DNA of 64,000 bases from Pseudomonas triticicola (GCF_019145375.1 NZ_JAHSTX010000001.1:3931501-3995500); one strand, 5' to 3'. Counted from the first letter of the stretch, positions 1 to 10,796 are shown. Notes: generated by a model not told the origin, from the sequence alone. Numbers and translations: made by a program.

Positions 1-110
1 GCCGCGAACAAGTGATGGAAGGCATCCCGGAAATGATCCCGGAGATCCAGGTCGAGGCGACGTTCCCCGACGGCACCAAACTGGTCACCGTTCACCAGCC
101 GATCGTCTGA
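1..110 (+). CDS. ureA: Urease subunit gamma, C-terminal end (partial)
   Basis: Only the last 35 codons are in the window; the gene enters from the left edge and ends with TGA at 108-110. The visible tail reads [20 protein letters not shown] and ends HQPIV, the conserved end of bacterial urease gamma. The subunit is part of the cytoplasmic nickel enzyme that hydrolyses urea to ammonia and carbamate. The next gene starts 9 bp downstream, so it heads the operon seen here; ureD probably lies upstream, outside the window. Confidence 0.95.
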   Translation, partial: REQVMEGIPEMIPEIQVEATFPDGTKLVTVHQPIV

Positions 111-119
111 GGCCGCGCC

Positions 120-1497
<1,378 letters not shown>

Positions 1498-1522
1498 ACA
1501 ACACGGTGCCCGCTCTGGCCCC

Positions 1523-1586
1523 TTCGCGAGCAGGCTCGCTCCCACATGAGAACGCGATCAAATGTGGGAGCGAGCCTGCTCGCGAA
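1523..1586. repeat. REPIN (inverted REP pair, family A)
   Basis: Two inverted copies of the ~24-bp unit TGTGGGAGCGAGCCTGCTCG(CGAA), separated by a short spacer, in the ureB-ureC intergenic region. The same unit recurs at about a dozen places in this window. It separates ureB from ureC without an obvious terminator. Confidence 0.93.
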
Positions 1587-1636
1587 AGCGAGTAATGCGA
1601 GCGATTTCAGACCCAATTGAATCTCAAGGCATGCCC

Positions 1637-3337
1637 ATGAAAATCTCCAGACAAGCCTACGCCGACATGTTCGGCCCCACCGTCGGCGACAAGGTGCGCC
1701 TGGCCGATACCGAGCTGTGGATCGAAGTCGAGAAGGACTTCACCACCTACGGCGAGGAAGTGAAATTCGGTGGCGGCAAAGTCATCCGCGACGGCCAGGG
1801 CCAGAGCCAGTTGCTCGCCGCCGAAGTGGTCGACACGCTGATCACCAACGCGCTGATCATCGACCACTGGGGCATCGTCAAGGCCGACGTCGGCCTCAAG
1901 GACGGGCGCATCGCCGCGATCGGCAAGGCCGGCAACCCCGACGTGCAGCCCAACGTGACCATCGCCATCGGCGCCGGCACCGAAGTGATTGCCGGCGAAG
2001 GCATGATCCTCACCGCTGGTGGCATCGACACCCATATCCACTTCATCTGCCCGCAGCAGATCGAAGAAGCATTGATGAGCGGCGTCACCACCATGATCGG
2101 CGGCGGCACCGGTCCCGCCACCGGCACCAACGCCACCACTTGCACCTCCGGCCCGTGGCATCTGGCGCGCATGCTCCAGGCCGCCGATGCCTTTCCGATG
2201 AACATCGGCCTGACCGGCAAAGGCAACGCCAGCCTGCCGGAGCCGTTGATCGAACAGGTCAAGGCCGGCGCCATCGGCCTCAAGCTGCACGAAGACTGGG
2301 GCACCACCCCGGCGAGCATCGACAACTGCCTCAACGTCGCCGACCAGTACGACGTGCAGGTGGCGATCCACACCGACACCCTCAACGAATCCGGCTTCGT
2401 CGAAACCACCCTCGGCGCATTCAAGGGCCGCACCATCCACACCTATCACACCGAAGGTGCCGGTGGCGGCCACGCGCCGGACATCATCAAGGCCTGCGGT
2501 TTCCCCAACGTGCTGCCGAGCTCGACCAATCCGACCCGGCCGTTCACCCGCAACACCATCGACGAACACCTCGACATGCTGATGGTCTGCCATCACCTCG
2601 ACCCGAGCATTGCCGAAGACGTCGCCTTTGCCGAAAGCCGTATCCGCCGCGAAACCATTGCCGCCGAAGACATCCTCCACGACCTCGGCGCGTTCTCGAT
2701 GATCAGCTCCGACAGTCAGGCCATGGGCCGCGTCGGCGAAGTCATCACGCGCACCTGGCAGACCGCCGACAAGATGAAAAAACAGCGCGGCCCACTGCCG
2801 CAGGACGGTGAGGGCAACGACAACTTCCGCGCCAAGCGTTACATCGCCAAGTACACGATCAACCCGGCGATTACCCACGGCATCAGCCATGAAGTCGGCT
2901 CGATCGAAGTCGGCAAGTGGGCCGATCTGGTGCTGTGGCGCCCGGCGTTTTTCGGCGTCAAGCCAACGCTCATCCTCAAGGGTGGCGCGATCGCCGCGAG
3001 CCTGATGGGCGATGCCAACGCCTCGATCCCGACACCGCAACCGGTGCACTACCGCCCGATGTTCGCCAGCTATGGCGGCTCGCTGCACGCCACCAGCCTG
3101 ACCTTTATCAGCCAGGCGGCGCAGGAGGCCGGATTGCCAGAAGCCCTGGGATTGAAGAAGCAGATCGCTGTGGTGAAGGGCTGCCGCAACGTGCAGAAAA
3201 CCGACCTGATCCACAACGACTATTTGCCGAACATCGATGTCGATCCGCAGACCTACCAGGTCAAGGCTGACGGTGTGTTGCTGTGGTGCGAGCCGGCGGA
3301 AACGCTGCCGATGGCGCAGCGCTATTTTCTGTTCTGA
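1637..3337 (+). CDS. ureC: Urease subunit alpha (catalytic)
   Basis: 566 residues from the ATG of [19 protein letters not shown], the normal UreC N-terminus; an in-frame ATG 6 bp earlier is less likely. It holds the dinuclear nickel site: His133 and His135 in THIHF, the lysine to be carbamylated, Lys216, in GLKLHEDWG, and metal/substrate His residues in [12 protein letters not shown] and [14 protein letters not shown]. The active-site flap [13 protein letters not shown] is intact. Full length, no damage. Maturation needs UreDEFG; ureEFG lie about 17.7 kb downstream. A REPIN sits between ureB and ureC. Confidence 0.99.
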   Translation: MKISRQAYADMFGPTVGDKVRLADTELWIEVEKDFTTYGEEVKFGGGKVIRDGQGQSQLLAAEVVDTLITNALIIDHWGIVKADVGLKDGRIAAIGKAGNPDVQPNVTIAIGAGTEVIAGEGMILTAGGIDTHIHFICPQQIEEALMSGVTTMIGGGTGPATGTNATTCTSGPWHLARMLQAADAFPMNIGLTGKGNASLPEPLIEQVKAGAIGLKLHEDWGTTPASIDNCLNVADQYDVQVAIHTDTLNESGFVETTLGAFKGRTIHTYHTEGAGGGHAPDIIKACGFPNVLPSSTNPTRPFTRNTIDEHLDMLMVCHHLDPSIAEDVAFAESRIRRETIAAEDILHDLGAFSMISSDSQAMGRVGEVITRTWQTADKMKKQRGPLPQDGEGNDNFRAKRYIAKYTINPAITHGISHEVGSIEVGKWADLVLWRPAFFGVKPTLILKGGAIAASLMGDANASIPTPQPVHYRPMFASYGGSLHATSLTFISQAAQEAGLPEALGLKKQIAVVKGCRNVQKTDLIHNDYLPNIDVDPQTYQVKADGVLLWCEPAETLPMAQRYFLF

Positions 3338-3351
3338 TGAAGGCGTGCGCT

Positions 3352-3377
3352 GAATACGGACGCGCACGTCCGTATTC
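3352..3377 (+). terminator. Perfect hairpin after ureC (possible bidirectional terminator)
   Basis: A perfect 10-bp stem (GAATACGGAC / GTCCGTATTC) with a 6-nt loop lies 15 bp after the ureC stop and 20 bp before the stop of the convergent SET-domain gene. No clear U-tract follows on the plus strand, so intrinsic termination is an inference. Confidence 0.5.
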
Positions 3378-3397
3378 ATTCGCGATCGCTCAGGCAG

Positions 3398-4798
3398 TCA
3401 CGGAAACAACTTCGCGATGTCCGCGTCGCTGTAGTTGTAATTGATGCGTAACTCGGTTCCTGCCGGAATATCTTCGGTAGCGAAAATGGCGTTGAGAATG
3501 AAGTCGCGGGTGACCAGTTCCTTGCCTATCGACTGTTGCGCTTCAACATCGAATGGCACGAATTCGACGTTATAACCATCCGTGGCCTGGCGAACCGGCT
3601 TGCCCGTTGCGTTGTACCAGAAATGCGTGTTGATCCGGGAGATGATCGTGTCCCCGACCATCGCCAGTTGGACGGGGACCAAATACCCAGGGCCCGGCTG
3701 GTAACGCACGCCGACCTTCATGGTGTACGACTGCTGGGCGAGCGGCACAAGATGTCCTGGCATGATGGCACCAGCATAGACGCCGACCACCTCGCCTCGG
3801 CTGATGCGCCGGTTGGCGACCACCATGGACTGGCCGACCAGCGCCCGCTCTCCGGGCGCCCGCATGTCCGCCTCGGTGAACAGTCGCCATTGCAGCTTTT
3901 CTTCATACAACCGCGCGACATTCTCGTAGGCGCCAAACTTGATGTACGGCTTGATCTGCTCGGAGGTGTATCGGCCGCCGTCTTCGAAACGCACGAGGGT
4001 CTGGAGCTTCTTGATGCGAACAGGTGTGCCGGCGATGTCGCGGAATGGATATTTACCGTTATTGGCTCGATCGTAGACCCCGGGCCGATTGTTGAGGAAA
4101 GAAAACCGCGTTTCGCTACGCATCGCACTCAATTCGTCAGCAGTGAAGGGTTTGACGGCCATCGACTCGGACGCCAGATGAAAATGTTCATTTGCCGCAC
4201 CGACATCGTCGGACAGCTCTTCAACGGCAGACTCATATTCTTCATCACTGTGCCGCGCCACCCTGCGGCTTTTACCGGGTACAACGGCGGCGTCCGGCGA
4301 CGCGCTGGAGTCCTCCAGCGCGTACCAGTGCTTGTTCAATGGATCGTAGGCAAGTAACGGGCCGGAAGGCTGCAGCTCGCTGGACAACCGGGCCCGATGC
4401 AGACCGGTCTCGGTATCGACGCCGATCAGCACCGTACCACCGCCCTGCAAGTCCGCGTACTGGCGCCCTTTGAATACGCGAAACCCGTCAAAGTCCGCTT
4501 GCGGTAGAGGTGCTGTCGAGGCAATCAGGTAACGCTCCAGCGCGGAGGTTCCAACCGCTGGAAAGGAAGCCGACGTAGACGGCGTCGGGTGGATGTGCAC
4601 ACTGTGCGGCGCTGGCGCAGTTTCCATGTGCTGAGTGCTACCGCCGGGTTCGCTGGTATCGAGCGGGGTCTTGCGAATGAACGGACCGGGGGTCAGGTGC
4701 GGCGGCTCGATACCGTGCGTGGCGGAATCCCGGGATGTGCGCCCAGGGGTGGTGATATCGACGGTGCCCGGCTTGGGCGGCTTGGGTCTGACTGGCAT
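3398..4798 (-). CDS. SET-domain protein with shared effector-family N-terminus (paralogue 1)
   Basis: 466 residues from the ATG at 4798 (MPVRPKPPKPG), chosen because AAGGAAG stands 7 bp upstream and the paralogue starts the same way. Residues 1-95 are Pro/Ser/Thr-rich with no signal peptide. Residues 98-165 hold the module LPQADFDGFRVFKGRQYADL...SSELQPSGPLL seen in four other proteins of the window. Residues 317-466 read as a SET domain: N-SET block SMVVANRRISRGEVVGVYAG, C-SET block SRINTHFWYN (position of the usual R-x-x-N-H) and FATEDIPAGTELRINYNYS (position of the D/N-Y motif). SET proteins transfer methyl from S-adenosylmethionine to lysine, and some pathogens secrete them to modify host chromatin. 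Secretion and activity here are inferred; the canonical NH pair is NT. Confidence 0.8.
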   Translation of the reverse strand: MPVRPKPPKPGTVDITTPGRTSRDSATHGIEPPHLTPGPFIRKTPLDTSEPGGSTQHMETAPAPHSVHIHPTPSTSASFPAVGTSALERYLIASTAPLPQADFDGFRVFKGRQYADLQGGGTVLIGVDTETGLHRARLSSELQPSGPLLAYDPLNKHWYALEDSSASPDAAVVPGKSRRVARHSDEEYESAVEELSDDVGAANEHFHLASESMAVKPFTADELSAMRSETRFSFLNNRPGVYDRANNGKYPFRDIAGTPVRIKKLQTLVRFEDGGRYTSEQIKPYIKFGAYENVARLYEEKLQWRLFTEADMRAPGERALVGQSMVVANRRISRGEVVGVYAGAIMPGHLVPLAQQSYTMKVGVRYQPGPGYLVPVQLAMVGDTIISRINTHFWYNATGKPVRQATDGYNVEFVPFDVEAQQSIGKELVTRDFILNAIFATEDIPAGTELRINYNYSDADIAKLFP

Positions 4799-4863
4799 TG
4801 ACAGGCTTCCTTGCAAAAATTGCGCAGCGCTGGCCAGTCTGGCTGGCGCTACGACAGTCGGCA

Positions 4864-4937
4864 TCCATTGCCAACATGTGCCCGGAAAGCTATCAGACCA
4901 TGCCGACAGTTAACACGGGATGACACACCCGCAAACA
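4864..4937 (-). promoter_or_regulatory. Conserved upstream element of SET paralogue 1
   Basis: This stretch upstream of the first SET gene is clearly related to 6690-6764 upstream of the second. Shared blocks, read on the plus strand, are TCCATTGCC, CGGAAA.CTATCAGACC, GTTAACAC and ACACCCGCAAACA, with divergence between them. Conservation outside coding sequence suggests a shared promoter or control site, although simple carry-over from gene duplication is also possible. I see no HrpL box (GGAACC-N15/16-CCAC) in either copy. Confidence 0.55.
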
Positions 4938-5045
4938 CTAAACCGGTAGAGCCGGGAATGTCTCCGGGCGTTCGAGGGATTGTCTCTCCGGACGGCCTCA
5001 ACAACTGCGGTGCGCCGTTGCCCGCCAGACAGATGACGGCCTGTT

Positions 5046-6626
5046 TCAGCCGAAGAACAAATCCAGATCTCGTGGAGAATAGTTGTAATTGAGCCGCAGC
5101 TCTTTGCCGGCAGGGATATCGGCCGAGGCGAAAATAGCGCCGAGTTCCAGATTTCTGAGGATCACTTGCGCGCCAGAACGATCCTCGACCTGCACCCCAA
5201 ACGGCACGGTCTCAACGTTGTACCCACCGGGTGCCTGGCGTATCGGCCGGCCGTTTTTGTTGAAGATGAAGTTGGTGTTGATTCTGGAGACGATGTTATC
5301 ACCGACAATGGCGATTTTTACCTCAACGGCCCTGCCTCCTTCTATCGCAATGCCACTGGCTGCTTTTAGGGCGAAAACCTGTTCTTCACGCGAGAGAAAA
5401 CCATAAGGCACCATATCCCCGCCATAAACGCCAATCACTTCGCCTTTGCTTATTCGACGGTTCGCCACCACCATGGACTGCCCCACAAGTGCCCTTTCCC
5501 CGGGCACGAGAATGTCGGCTTCGGTAAAAGTACGCAGTTGCAGTTTCTCTTCATAAAGCCTCGCGACAGCTTCGAACCCACCGGCTTTCAAGTAAGGCAC
5601 AACCGGTTCCACGGTATAGACGTTGCCGTTGGCCAGAGTTGAAGTACCCTCAATCGACTTGATAAACATCGGCAGGCCGCGCGCGCCACGAATCGGGTAT
5701 TTGCCATTGTTGGCGCGATTGTATGAACCAAGTTTATTGTTTGCCGCTGAATAAGGCTCGATCAGCCGCATCATGCTCAGTTCTTCACTGCTATAGGGCT
5801 GGAAGGGCATGGACTCGGAAGCCATTTCGAAGATCTCGTCGGCAGACGATTTACGCGGCACAAATTCCGGTGCCAGCACGAAGTCTTCATCGGAGTCTTC
5901 GGCTTTCATACCGCCCTTGCGGCCCCGACGTTTCCATAACCCAAGCGCGTCCGGAGCGGCGATGATTCCGCTACTGAGTAATGTCGACGGGTTCTTCGGC
6001 TCGCGTACCTGCAGCAGGTAATGCCGGCCGTCGCCCGCATCGGGCTGCGGGGCCGTAAAGTATTGTTTACCGTTGAACTTGATTTCCTGCGCCTTGCCTG
6101 CGGCTGAACGCAGAGCGATGGAGTCGGACATGTCCAGCGGATACCAGAAATCGTTCGCCGGACCACGGACCAACATTGGCCCGGATGGATTCAGTTCGCT
6201 TGCCAGCCTGGCCCTTTGCTGACCTGCCGCAGGGTCGAAGGCGGCCTGCACCGTGCCGACACCATGAACATCGACGTAGCGACGGCCCTTGAAAACCCTG
6301 AAACCCTGCGCATCGGCGTTGGGCAATGCGCTTATCTCTGGAACCAGGTAATCATGCAGCGACAGCGCCGGCACGTCAGTTGAAGCGCCGGAAATGCCCG
6401 ATGCTTCGTGCACATGCACTCTGGGCAGTGCCCCTGCAACATCGACTTCGGGCACGCTCCTGCCAGCAGCGGATGCATCAGCCGCAGTGCTTCGGGTTAC
6501 AGAGTCCAATGATGGACGCAGCAGTGTTTCAGGCTGAAGAAGGGGTGTATCGGAAGTCGGCCGCGGACGATGTTGAACATCATTTTTTACCTGGCCGCTG
6601 ACCGGGGGTTTTACTTTCACTGGCAT
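5046..6626 (-). CDS. SET-domain protein with shared effector-family N-terminus (paralogue 2)
   Basis: 526 residues from the ATG at 6626 (MPVKVKPPVSG), with AAGGAAGAG 5 bp upstream. Same plan as the downstream paralogue: a Pro/Ser/Thr-rich start, the shared module from residue 101 (LPNADAQGFRVFKGRRYVDV), then a partial second module (KFNGKQYFTAP) that paralogue 1 lacks. A linker with YNRANNGKYPIR precedes the SET domain at residues 377-526. SET blocks: SMVVANRRISKGEVIGVYGG, SRINTNFIFN, GGYNVETVPF and FASADIPAGKELRLNYNYS. The last 150 residues align with paralogue 1 without gaps. No signal peptide or membrane segment. A role as translocated lysine methyltransferase is inference from the domain and the family. 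Confidence 0.8.
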   Translation of the reverse strand: MPVKVKPPVSGQVKNDVQHRPRPTSDTPLLQPETLLRPSLDSVTRSTAADASAAGRSVPEVDVAGALPRVHVHEASGISGASTDVPALSLHDYLVPEISALPNADAQGFRVFKGRRYVDVHGVGTVQAAFDPAAGQQRARLASELNPSGPMLVRGPANDFWYPLDMSDSIALRSAAGKAQEIKFNGKQYFTAPQPDAGDGRHYLLQVREPKNPSTLLSSGIIAAPDALGLWKRRGRKGGMKAEDSDEDFVLAPEFVPRKSSADEIFEMASESMPFQPYSSEELSMMRLIEPYSAANNKLGSYNRANNGKYPIRGARGLPMFIKSIEGTSTLANGNVYTVEPVVPYLKAGGFEAVARLYEEKLQLRTFTEADILVPGERALVGQSMVVANRRISKGEVIGVYGGDMVPYGFLSREEQVFALKAASGIAIEGGRAVEVKIAIVGDNIVSRINTNFIFNKNGRPIRQAPGGYNVETVPFGVQVEDRSGAQVILRNLELGAIFASADIPAGKELRLNYNYSPRDLDLFFG

Positions 6627-6689
6627 GAATACTCTTCCTTGTAAGTCATAGCCGACATCCGCTTTGCACGGATGGGCCTGGTGACCGGC

Positions 6690-6764
6690 GTCCATTGCCG
6701 GCCATTATGCGGAAAACTATCAGACCGAACTGGCGGTTAACACCAAGTGAAACACCCGCAAACA
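6690..6764 (-). promoter_or_regulatory. Conserved upstream element of SET paralogue 2
   Basis: Counterpart of 4864-4937, with the same ordered blocks (TCCATTGCC, CGGAAAACTATCAGACC, GTTAACAC, ACACCCGCAAACA). It lies 64-138 bp upstream of the ATG at 6626, a plausible promoter position. Function not shown by sequence alone. Confidence 0.55.
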
Positions 6765-6772
6765 TAACCCGA

Positions 6773-6792
6773 TGGGAGCCTGCTCGCGAAGG
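6773..6792. repeat. Degenerate REP fragment (family A)
   Basis: TGGGAGCCTGCTCGCGAAGG is a family-A REP unit with the internal GAGC lost. It lies between cbpM and the second SET gene and has no inverted partner nearby. Confidence 0.6.
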
Positions 6793-6822
6793 GACAAGCT
6801 GCGCCGTGAAGACATCTGACGC

Positions 6823-7128
6823 CTACTCAACCACCAACCGCCCCAACCGCTGGCGCAACATGCGGTTCTCGGCGCGCAACTGCTTCACCTCATCCAGCAG
6901 ATCCAGCGCCAGCGCGACGCCTTCCCACTCCAGTTCCAGATCACGGCGCAGCTTCGCCGCACGCTTGGCCAAGGCCAATTCGTAATCGGTGAAGCGCCAT
7001 TCCCGGGGCTGCGCGCCCTGAGGTTCGAGGATGCCGTGCTCGACGATTTCGATCACGTAGACGTCCGACAAGTCGGCCGCCTCACAGAATTCTGCCAGGT
7101 CCAGTTGAACGATCAGGGGGCTGCTCAT
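6823..7128 (-). CDS. cbpM: Chaperone modulator CbpM
   Basis: 101 residues, the family length. The protein reads as CbpM: LDLAEFCEAADLSDVYVIEI at the start, then GILEPQG, WRFTDYELALAKRAAKLRRD (MerR-like helix region) and a Leu-rich coiled C-terminus. CbpM binds the J-domain of CbpA and blocks its co-chaperone and DNA-binding activities. It follows cbpA on the same strand with a 23-bp gap, as in E. coli. Confidence 0.93.
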   Translation of the reverse strand: MSSPLIVQLDLAEFCEAADLSDVYVIEIVEHGILEPQGAQPREWRFTDYELALAKRAAKLRRDLELEWEGVALALDLLDEVKQLRAENRMLRQRLGRLVVE

Positions 7129-7151
7129 GATGGGCTACTCCGTCGTCGGGT

Positions 7152-8096
7152 TCAGAAGTTCTCTCGCGGATTGAAGGCGGCTTTCTTCGCCAGTTCCTGC
7201 CACAGCGCCTTGACCTCATCGTCGGAGGCTTTCGGCATCACGGCCTTGAGCTGCACGAACAGATAACCGCGTTCGCCGGCCTTGTTCAGCAGGCCATGGC
7301 CCTTGGCGCGCATGCGCTGGCCGTTCTGGCTGCCGGCCGGGACCTTGAGGTTGATCTTGCCGGTCAGGGTCGGCACGGCCACTTCAGTGCCCAATGCCAA
7401 CTCCCATGGAGCCAGCGGCAAGGTGATGATCAGGTTTTCGCCTTCGACATCGAATTTCGGGTGCGGCGCAAACCGAATGGTCAGGTACAGGTCGCCATTG
7501 GCCCCGCCACCGATGCCCGGTGCGCCCTGGCCCTTCAGGCGAATCCGCTCGCCGTCGGTGACGCCGGCCGGAATCTTCACGTTCAGGCTTTTGCTGGTGT
7601 TGCTGACGTGCTGGCCGTGCGCGTTGTATTGCGGCACCTGAAAGGTGACTTTCTTCGATTCGTTCGACAGGGTCTCTTCGAGGAAGACCGGCAGTTCCAT
7701 TTCCACGTCTTGCCCTCGGCGTCCGCGTGATTGGCGGCTCTCGGCGCCACCAAAACCGGGGCCGCGATTGCCGAAGATCGAACTGAAGAAGTCCGAGAAG
7801 TCGCCCGTGTCGCCACCGCCGCCACCGAAGCCGCCACGGCTCTGCCAGCCCGGCGGGCCCTGGAACGGCTGACCATGCTGACCATAACGGCGCAGTTCGT
7901 CGTATTCGGCGCGCTTGTCGGCGCTTTTCAGCGCTTCATAGGCTTCCGAGGCGTCCTTGAACTTGGCCTCGGCGTCTTTTTCCTTGCTGACATCGGGGTG
8001 GTATTTGCGCGCCAGCTTGCGATAGGCCGCCTTGATGGCCTTGTCGTCGGCTGTCGGCTCCACGCCGAGTATCTTGTAATAGTCTTTGAAGTCCAT
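7152..8096 (-). CDS. cbpA: Curved DNA-binding protein / DnaJ-like co-chaperone CbpA
   Basis: 314 residues from the ATG at 8096 ([18 protein letters not shown]). The J-domain occupies residues 1-70 with the essential HPD in [11 protein letters not shown] Gly/Phe-rich linker with [13 protein letters not shown] follows, then two beta-domain C-terminal modules ending in FNPRENF. There is no Cys-rich zinc finger, which separates CbpA (class B) from DnaJ. It stimulates DnaK and binds curved DNA in stationary phase. Cotranscribed with cbpM and divergent from the Hsp70-like gene at 8388, which places three chaperone-network genes together. Confidence 0.95.
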   Translation of the reverse strand: MDFKDYYKILGVEPTADDKAIKAAYRKLARKYHPDVSKEKDAEAKFKDASEAYEALKSADKRAEYDELRRYGQHGQPFQGPPGWQSRGGFGGGGGDTGDFSDFFSSIFGNRGPGFGGAESRQSRGRRGQDVEMELPVFLEETLSNESKKVTFQVPQYNAHGQHVSNTSKSLNVKIPAGVTDGERIRLKGQGAPGIGGGANGDLYLTIRFAPHPKFDVEGENLIITLPLAPWELALGTEVAVPTLTGKINLKVPAGSQNGQRMRAKGHGLLNKAGERGYLFVQLKAVMPKASDDEVKALWQELAKKAAFNPRENF

Positions 8097-8387
8097 GGAA
8101 GGATCACCATCCGTTATCGATTTCGCGCCGAGGCCAGCATGCGCCCGATTGGCACGTGCCGGGTTGACCGATCTCAAGTTTGTGACCGGGTGGCGCCGCA
8201 GAAGTTTATCGGCAGTGGACGACGGTTCTTGCGACCGCCGGTGTGTCTGCCGGCCCATGCCAGCAAGTTTGGGGCGAAGCGGCGCTTTTCAAGCTGTCTG
8301 CCGGCGAAATAGCGGATGACCGGCCTTCGAATCTGCCGCGCACTGGCATACACTGCGCGGCCGTTTTTTCACCGGAAACCGAAAGAC

Positions 8388-9656
8388 ATGAAAGACGCCT
8401 CTCCAGCCCGCGCCTGCGGCATCGACTTCGGCACGTCCAACTCCACCGTCGGCTGGCTGCGCCCCGGCATGGACACCATGATCGCGCTGGAAGACGACAA
8501 GATCACCCTGCCGTCGGTGGTCTTCTTCAACATCGAGGAACGTCGCCCGGTCTACGGTCGCCTGGCCCTGCACGAGTATCTGGAAGGCTACGAAGGCCGG
8601 CTGATGCGCTCGTTGAAAAGCCTGCTCGGCTCCAAGCTGATCAAGCACGACACCAGCGTCCTCGGCACAGCAATGCCGTTCAAGGACCTGCTCGGGCTGT
8701 TCATCGGCCAGCTCAAGAGCCGCGCCGAAACCGCCGCCGGTCGGGAATTCGAGCAAGTGGTGCTGGGCCGTCCGGTGTTCTTCGTCGATGACGATCCACT
8801 GGCTGACCAGGAAGCCGAAGACACCCTGGTCGAGGTGGCGCGCAAGATCGGTTTCAAAGAGGTTTCGTTCCAGTACGAACCGATCGCGGCGGCATTCGAC
8901 TACGAGTCGACCATCGAGAAAGAAGAGCTCGTGCTGATCGTCGACATCGGCGGTGGTACCTCCGACTTCTCGCTGGTGCGCCTGTCCCCCGATCGTCGTG
9001 GTGTCGATAACCGTCACGACGACATCCTCGCCACTGGCGGTGTGCACATCGGCGGGACCGATTTCGATAAACAGCTGAGCCTGCAAGGCCTGATGCCGCT
9101 GTTCGGCTATGGCAGCCGGATGAAGAGCGGCGCCTACATGCCGACCAGCCATCACATGAACCTGGCGACCTGGCACACGATCAACTCGGTGTACTCGCAG
9201 AAATCCACGCTGGCGCTGGGCAGCATGCGCTACGACATCGAAGACACCGGCGGCATCGATCGCCTGTTCAAACTGATCGAACAGCGCGCCGGCCACTGGC
9301 TGGCGATGGAAGTGGAAGAAACCAAGATCCAGCTGACCCACGCCGACAGCCGTCATGTGCCGCTGGACCGCATCGAAGCCGGGCTGAGCGTCGAGCTGAG
9401 CCGCGCGTTGTTCGAATCGGCGATCGAGGCCTTGCTGGAGCGCGTGCGCGGCAGCGTTACGCAATTGCTCAATGATGCCGGCGTGGCGGTCGATCAGGTC
9501 GACACGGTGTTCTTCACTGGTGGTTCGAGCGGCATCCCGGCCCTGCGCAACAGCGTCTCGGCGATGCTGCCGAACGCGCGGCATGTCGAAGGCAACATCT
9601 TTGGCAGCATTGGTAGCGGTTTGGCGATTGAAGCCCGCAAACGCTACGGCGTTTAA
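8388..9656 (+). CDS. yegD: Hsp70-family ATPase, YegD-like
   Basis: 422 residues from the ATG at 8388 (MKDASPARACGIDFGTSN). It has the three Hsp70/actin nucleotide motifs: phosphate 1 GIDFGTSNSTVG, phosphate 2 LIVDIGGGTSDFSLVRL and adenosine FFTGGSSGIPALR. The length equals the Hsp70 ATPase domain alone; the SBD-beta and lid domains of DnaK are missing, as in E. coli YegD. It faces away from cbpA across a 291-bp gap that presumably holds both promoters. Client and partner unknown. Confidence 0.92.
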   Translation: MKDASPARACGIDFGTSNSTVGWLRPGMDTMIALEDDKITLPSVVFFNIEERRPVYGRLALHEYLEGYEGRLMRSLKSLLGSKLIKHDTSVLGTAMPFKDLLGLFIGQLKSRAETAAGREFEQVVLGRPVFFVDDDPLADQEAEDTLVEVARKIGFKEVSFQYEPIAAAFDYESTIEKEELVLIVDIGGGTSDFSLVRLSPDRRGVDNRHDDILATGGVHIGGTDFDKQLSLQGLMPLFGYGSRMKSGAYMPTSHHMNLATWHTINSVYSQKSTLALGSMRYDIEDTGGIDRLFKLIEQRAGHWLAMEVEETKIQLTHADSRHVPLDRIEAGLSVELSRALFESAIEALLERVRGSVTQLLNDAGVAVDQVDTVFFTGGSSGIPALRNSVSAMLPNARHVEGNIFGSIGSGLAIEARKRYGV

Positions 9657-9659
9657 CGC

Positions 9660-9782
9660 CAGCTACAAGCTTTAAGCTGCAAGCGACAAGCAAGAGCAAA
9701 AGCAAAAACAAAAACAAAAGCCGCTGCAGCTTTTGCCTTTGCTTTTACTTGCCGCTTGAAGCTTGCAACTGAAAGCTGCTTT
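9660..9782. repeat. Long imperfect inverted repeat between convergent genes (AAGCTTGCAGC type)
   Basis: The left arm (AGCTTTAAGCTGCAAGC..CAAGCAAGAGC) pairs imperfectly with the right arm ending at about 9780. The centre is an A-rich run of CAAAAA units and a small CAAAAGCCGC..GCTTTTG hairpin. Related Leu-tRNA-like 'GCTTGTAGC' units appear at 15306-15330 and 34470-34530. It lies exactly between the convergent yegD and AI-2E genes, so it may end transcription from both sides. Confidence 0.7.
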
Positions 9783-10796
9783 TCAAACCATTCCTCCGAG
9801 CTTCAACTCACTCTTCAGATACGCGTAATAAATCGGCCCCGCCACCACCCCCGGCAAACCGAACGCGGCTTCGAACACCAGCATCGCCAGGAGCAACTCC
9901 CAAGACTTGGCACTGATCTGCCCGCCGACGATGCGCGCGTTGAGAAAGTATTCGAGCTTGTGGATCACGATCAGGTAGCCCAGCGCGGCGATTGCCACCC
10001 AGATCGACAGCGACAGGCCGACGATGGTGATCAGCGTGTTCGACATCAGGTTGCCGATCACCGGCAGCAGGCCGAGCAGGAAGGTCAGCACGATCAGGGT
10101 TTTGGTCAGCGGCAGCTTGATGCCGAACATCGGCAGGATCACCGCGAGGAAGATCCCGGTGAACACGGTATTGAGCAGGGAAATCTTGATCTGCGCGAAG
10201 ACAATGTTGCGAAACGCCTGCACCAGCAGATGCAAACGGTCGAACAAAGCGGCGGCCAGCGGCTTGCGCTTGGTCACGTCGGGGATGCGCTGCAGGGCGA
10301 TGATCGCGCCGAGCACCATGCCGATCAGCAGGGTGACGAACATGTGCGCGGCGTCCTTGCCGACCAGTTGCAGGTCGGCCAGATGCTTGCTCGCCCACTC
10401 GCCGATCGCCACGCGAAATTCCGCTGCGCTGGCCGGCAGATAAGCGTCGATGAACGGCGGCAACTGCCCGCGCGCGCGATCGACCACGCCCATGAATTTA
10501 TCGAGCGAGGCGCCGGGGTTTTCCGCTTCATGCAGGAGGAAACTGATGGCGCCGGCGAAGATCAGCGCGAGCGCACTCACCACCAGCGTGCCGAGCAGCG
10601 CCACCGCCAACCAGCGCGCACGCCGCCCTTCGATCAGCCGTTGCAATTGCGGGGTGAGCATGTTGACCAGCTCGAACACCAGCAAGCCGGCGAGCAGGCT
10701 CGGCAGCAAGCGCAGCGGCAGCACCAGCAGCAAACCGCCAAAAATGATGATGCAACTGACCCAGAACACAACATGACGCTGAGAAAACGTTGGCAT
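9783..10796 (-). CDS. AI-2E family (PerM/YdiK-like) membrane protein
   Basis: 337 residues with about eight hydrophobic segments. The N-terminal pair (CIIIFGGLLLVLPLRLLP and the following LLAGLLVFELVN) and the C-terminal run LLLAMLVFEAAFGLPGVVAG fit the AI-2E exporter family (PF01594). Family members export varied small molecules or ions (TqsA autoinducer-2, sodium/proton antiport), so the family name does not fix the substrate. ATG at 10796. Monocistronic. Confidence 0.85.
   Translation of the reverse strand: MPTFSQRHVVFWVSCIIIFGGLLLVLPLRLLPSLLAGLLVFELVNMLTPQLQRLIEGRRARWLAVALLGTLVVSALALIFAGAISFLLHEAENPGASLDKFMGVVDRARGQLPPFIDAYLPASAAEFRVAIGEWASKHLADLQLVGKDAAHMFVTLLIGMVLGAIIALQRIPDVTKRKPLAAALFDRLHLLVQAFRNIVFAQIKISLLNTVFTGIFLAVILPMFGIKLPLTKTLIVLTFLLGLLPVIGNLMSNTLITIVGLSLSIWVAIAALGYLIVIHKLEYFLNARIVGGQISAKSWELLLAMLVFEAAFGLPGVVAGPIYYAYLKSELKLGGMV

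Noticed and set aside
1607..3379. 590-codon open frame antisense to ureC
   Set aside because: Shadow of ureC in high-GC DNA; composition (Asp/His/Gly/Val-rich) has no recognisable domain, while ureC is certain.
4799..6800. HrpL box search upstream of the SET genes and of 51047
   Set aside because: No GGAACC-N15/16-CCACNNA match on the proper strand; so type III control is not claimed.
8097..8387. Heat-shock (sigma-32) promoter between cbpA and the Hsp70-like gene
   Set aside because: I could not find a convincing CTTGAAA / CCCCAT-N pair with right spacing in the 291 bp.
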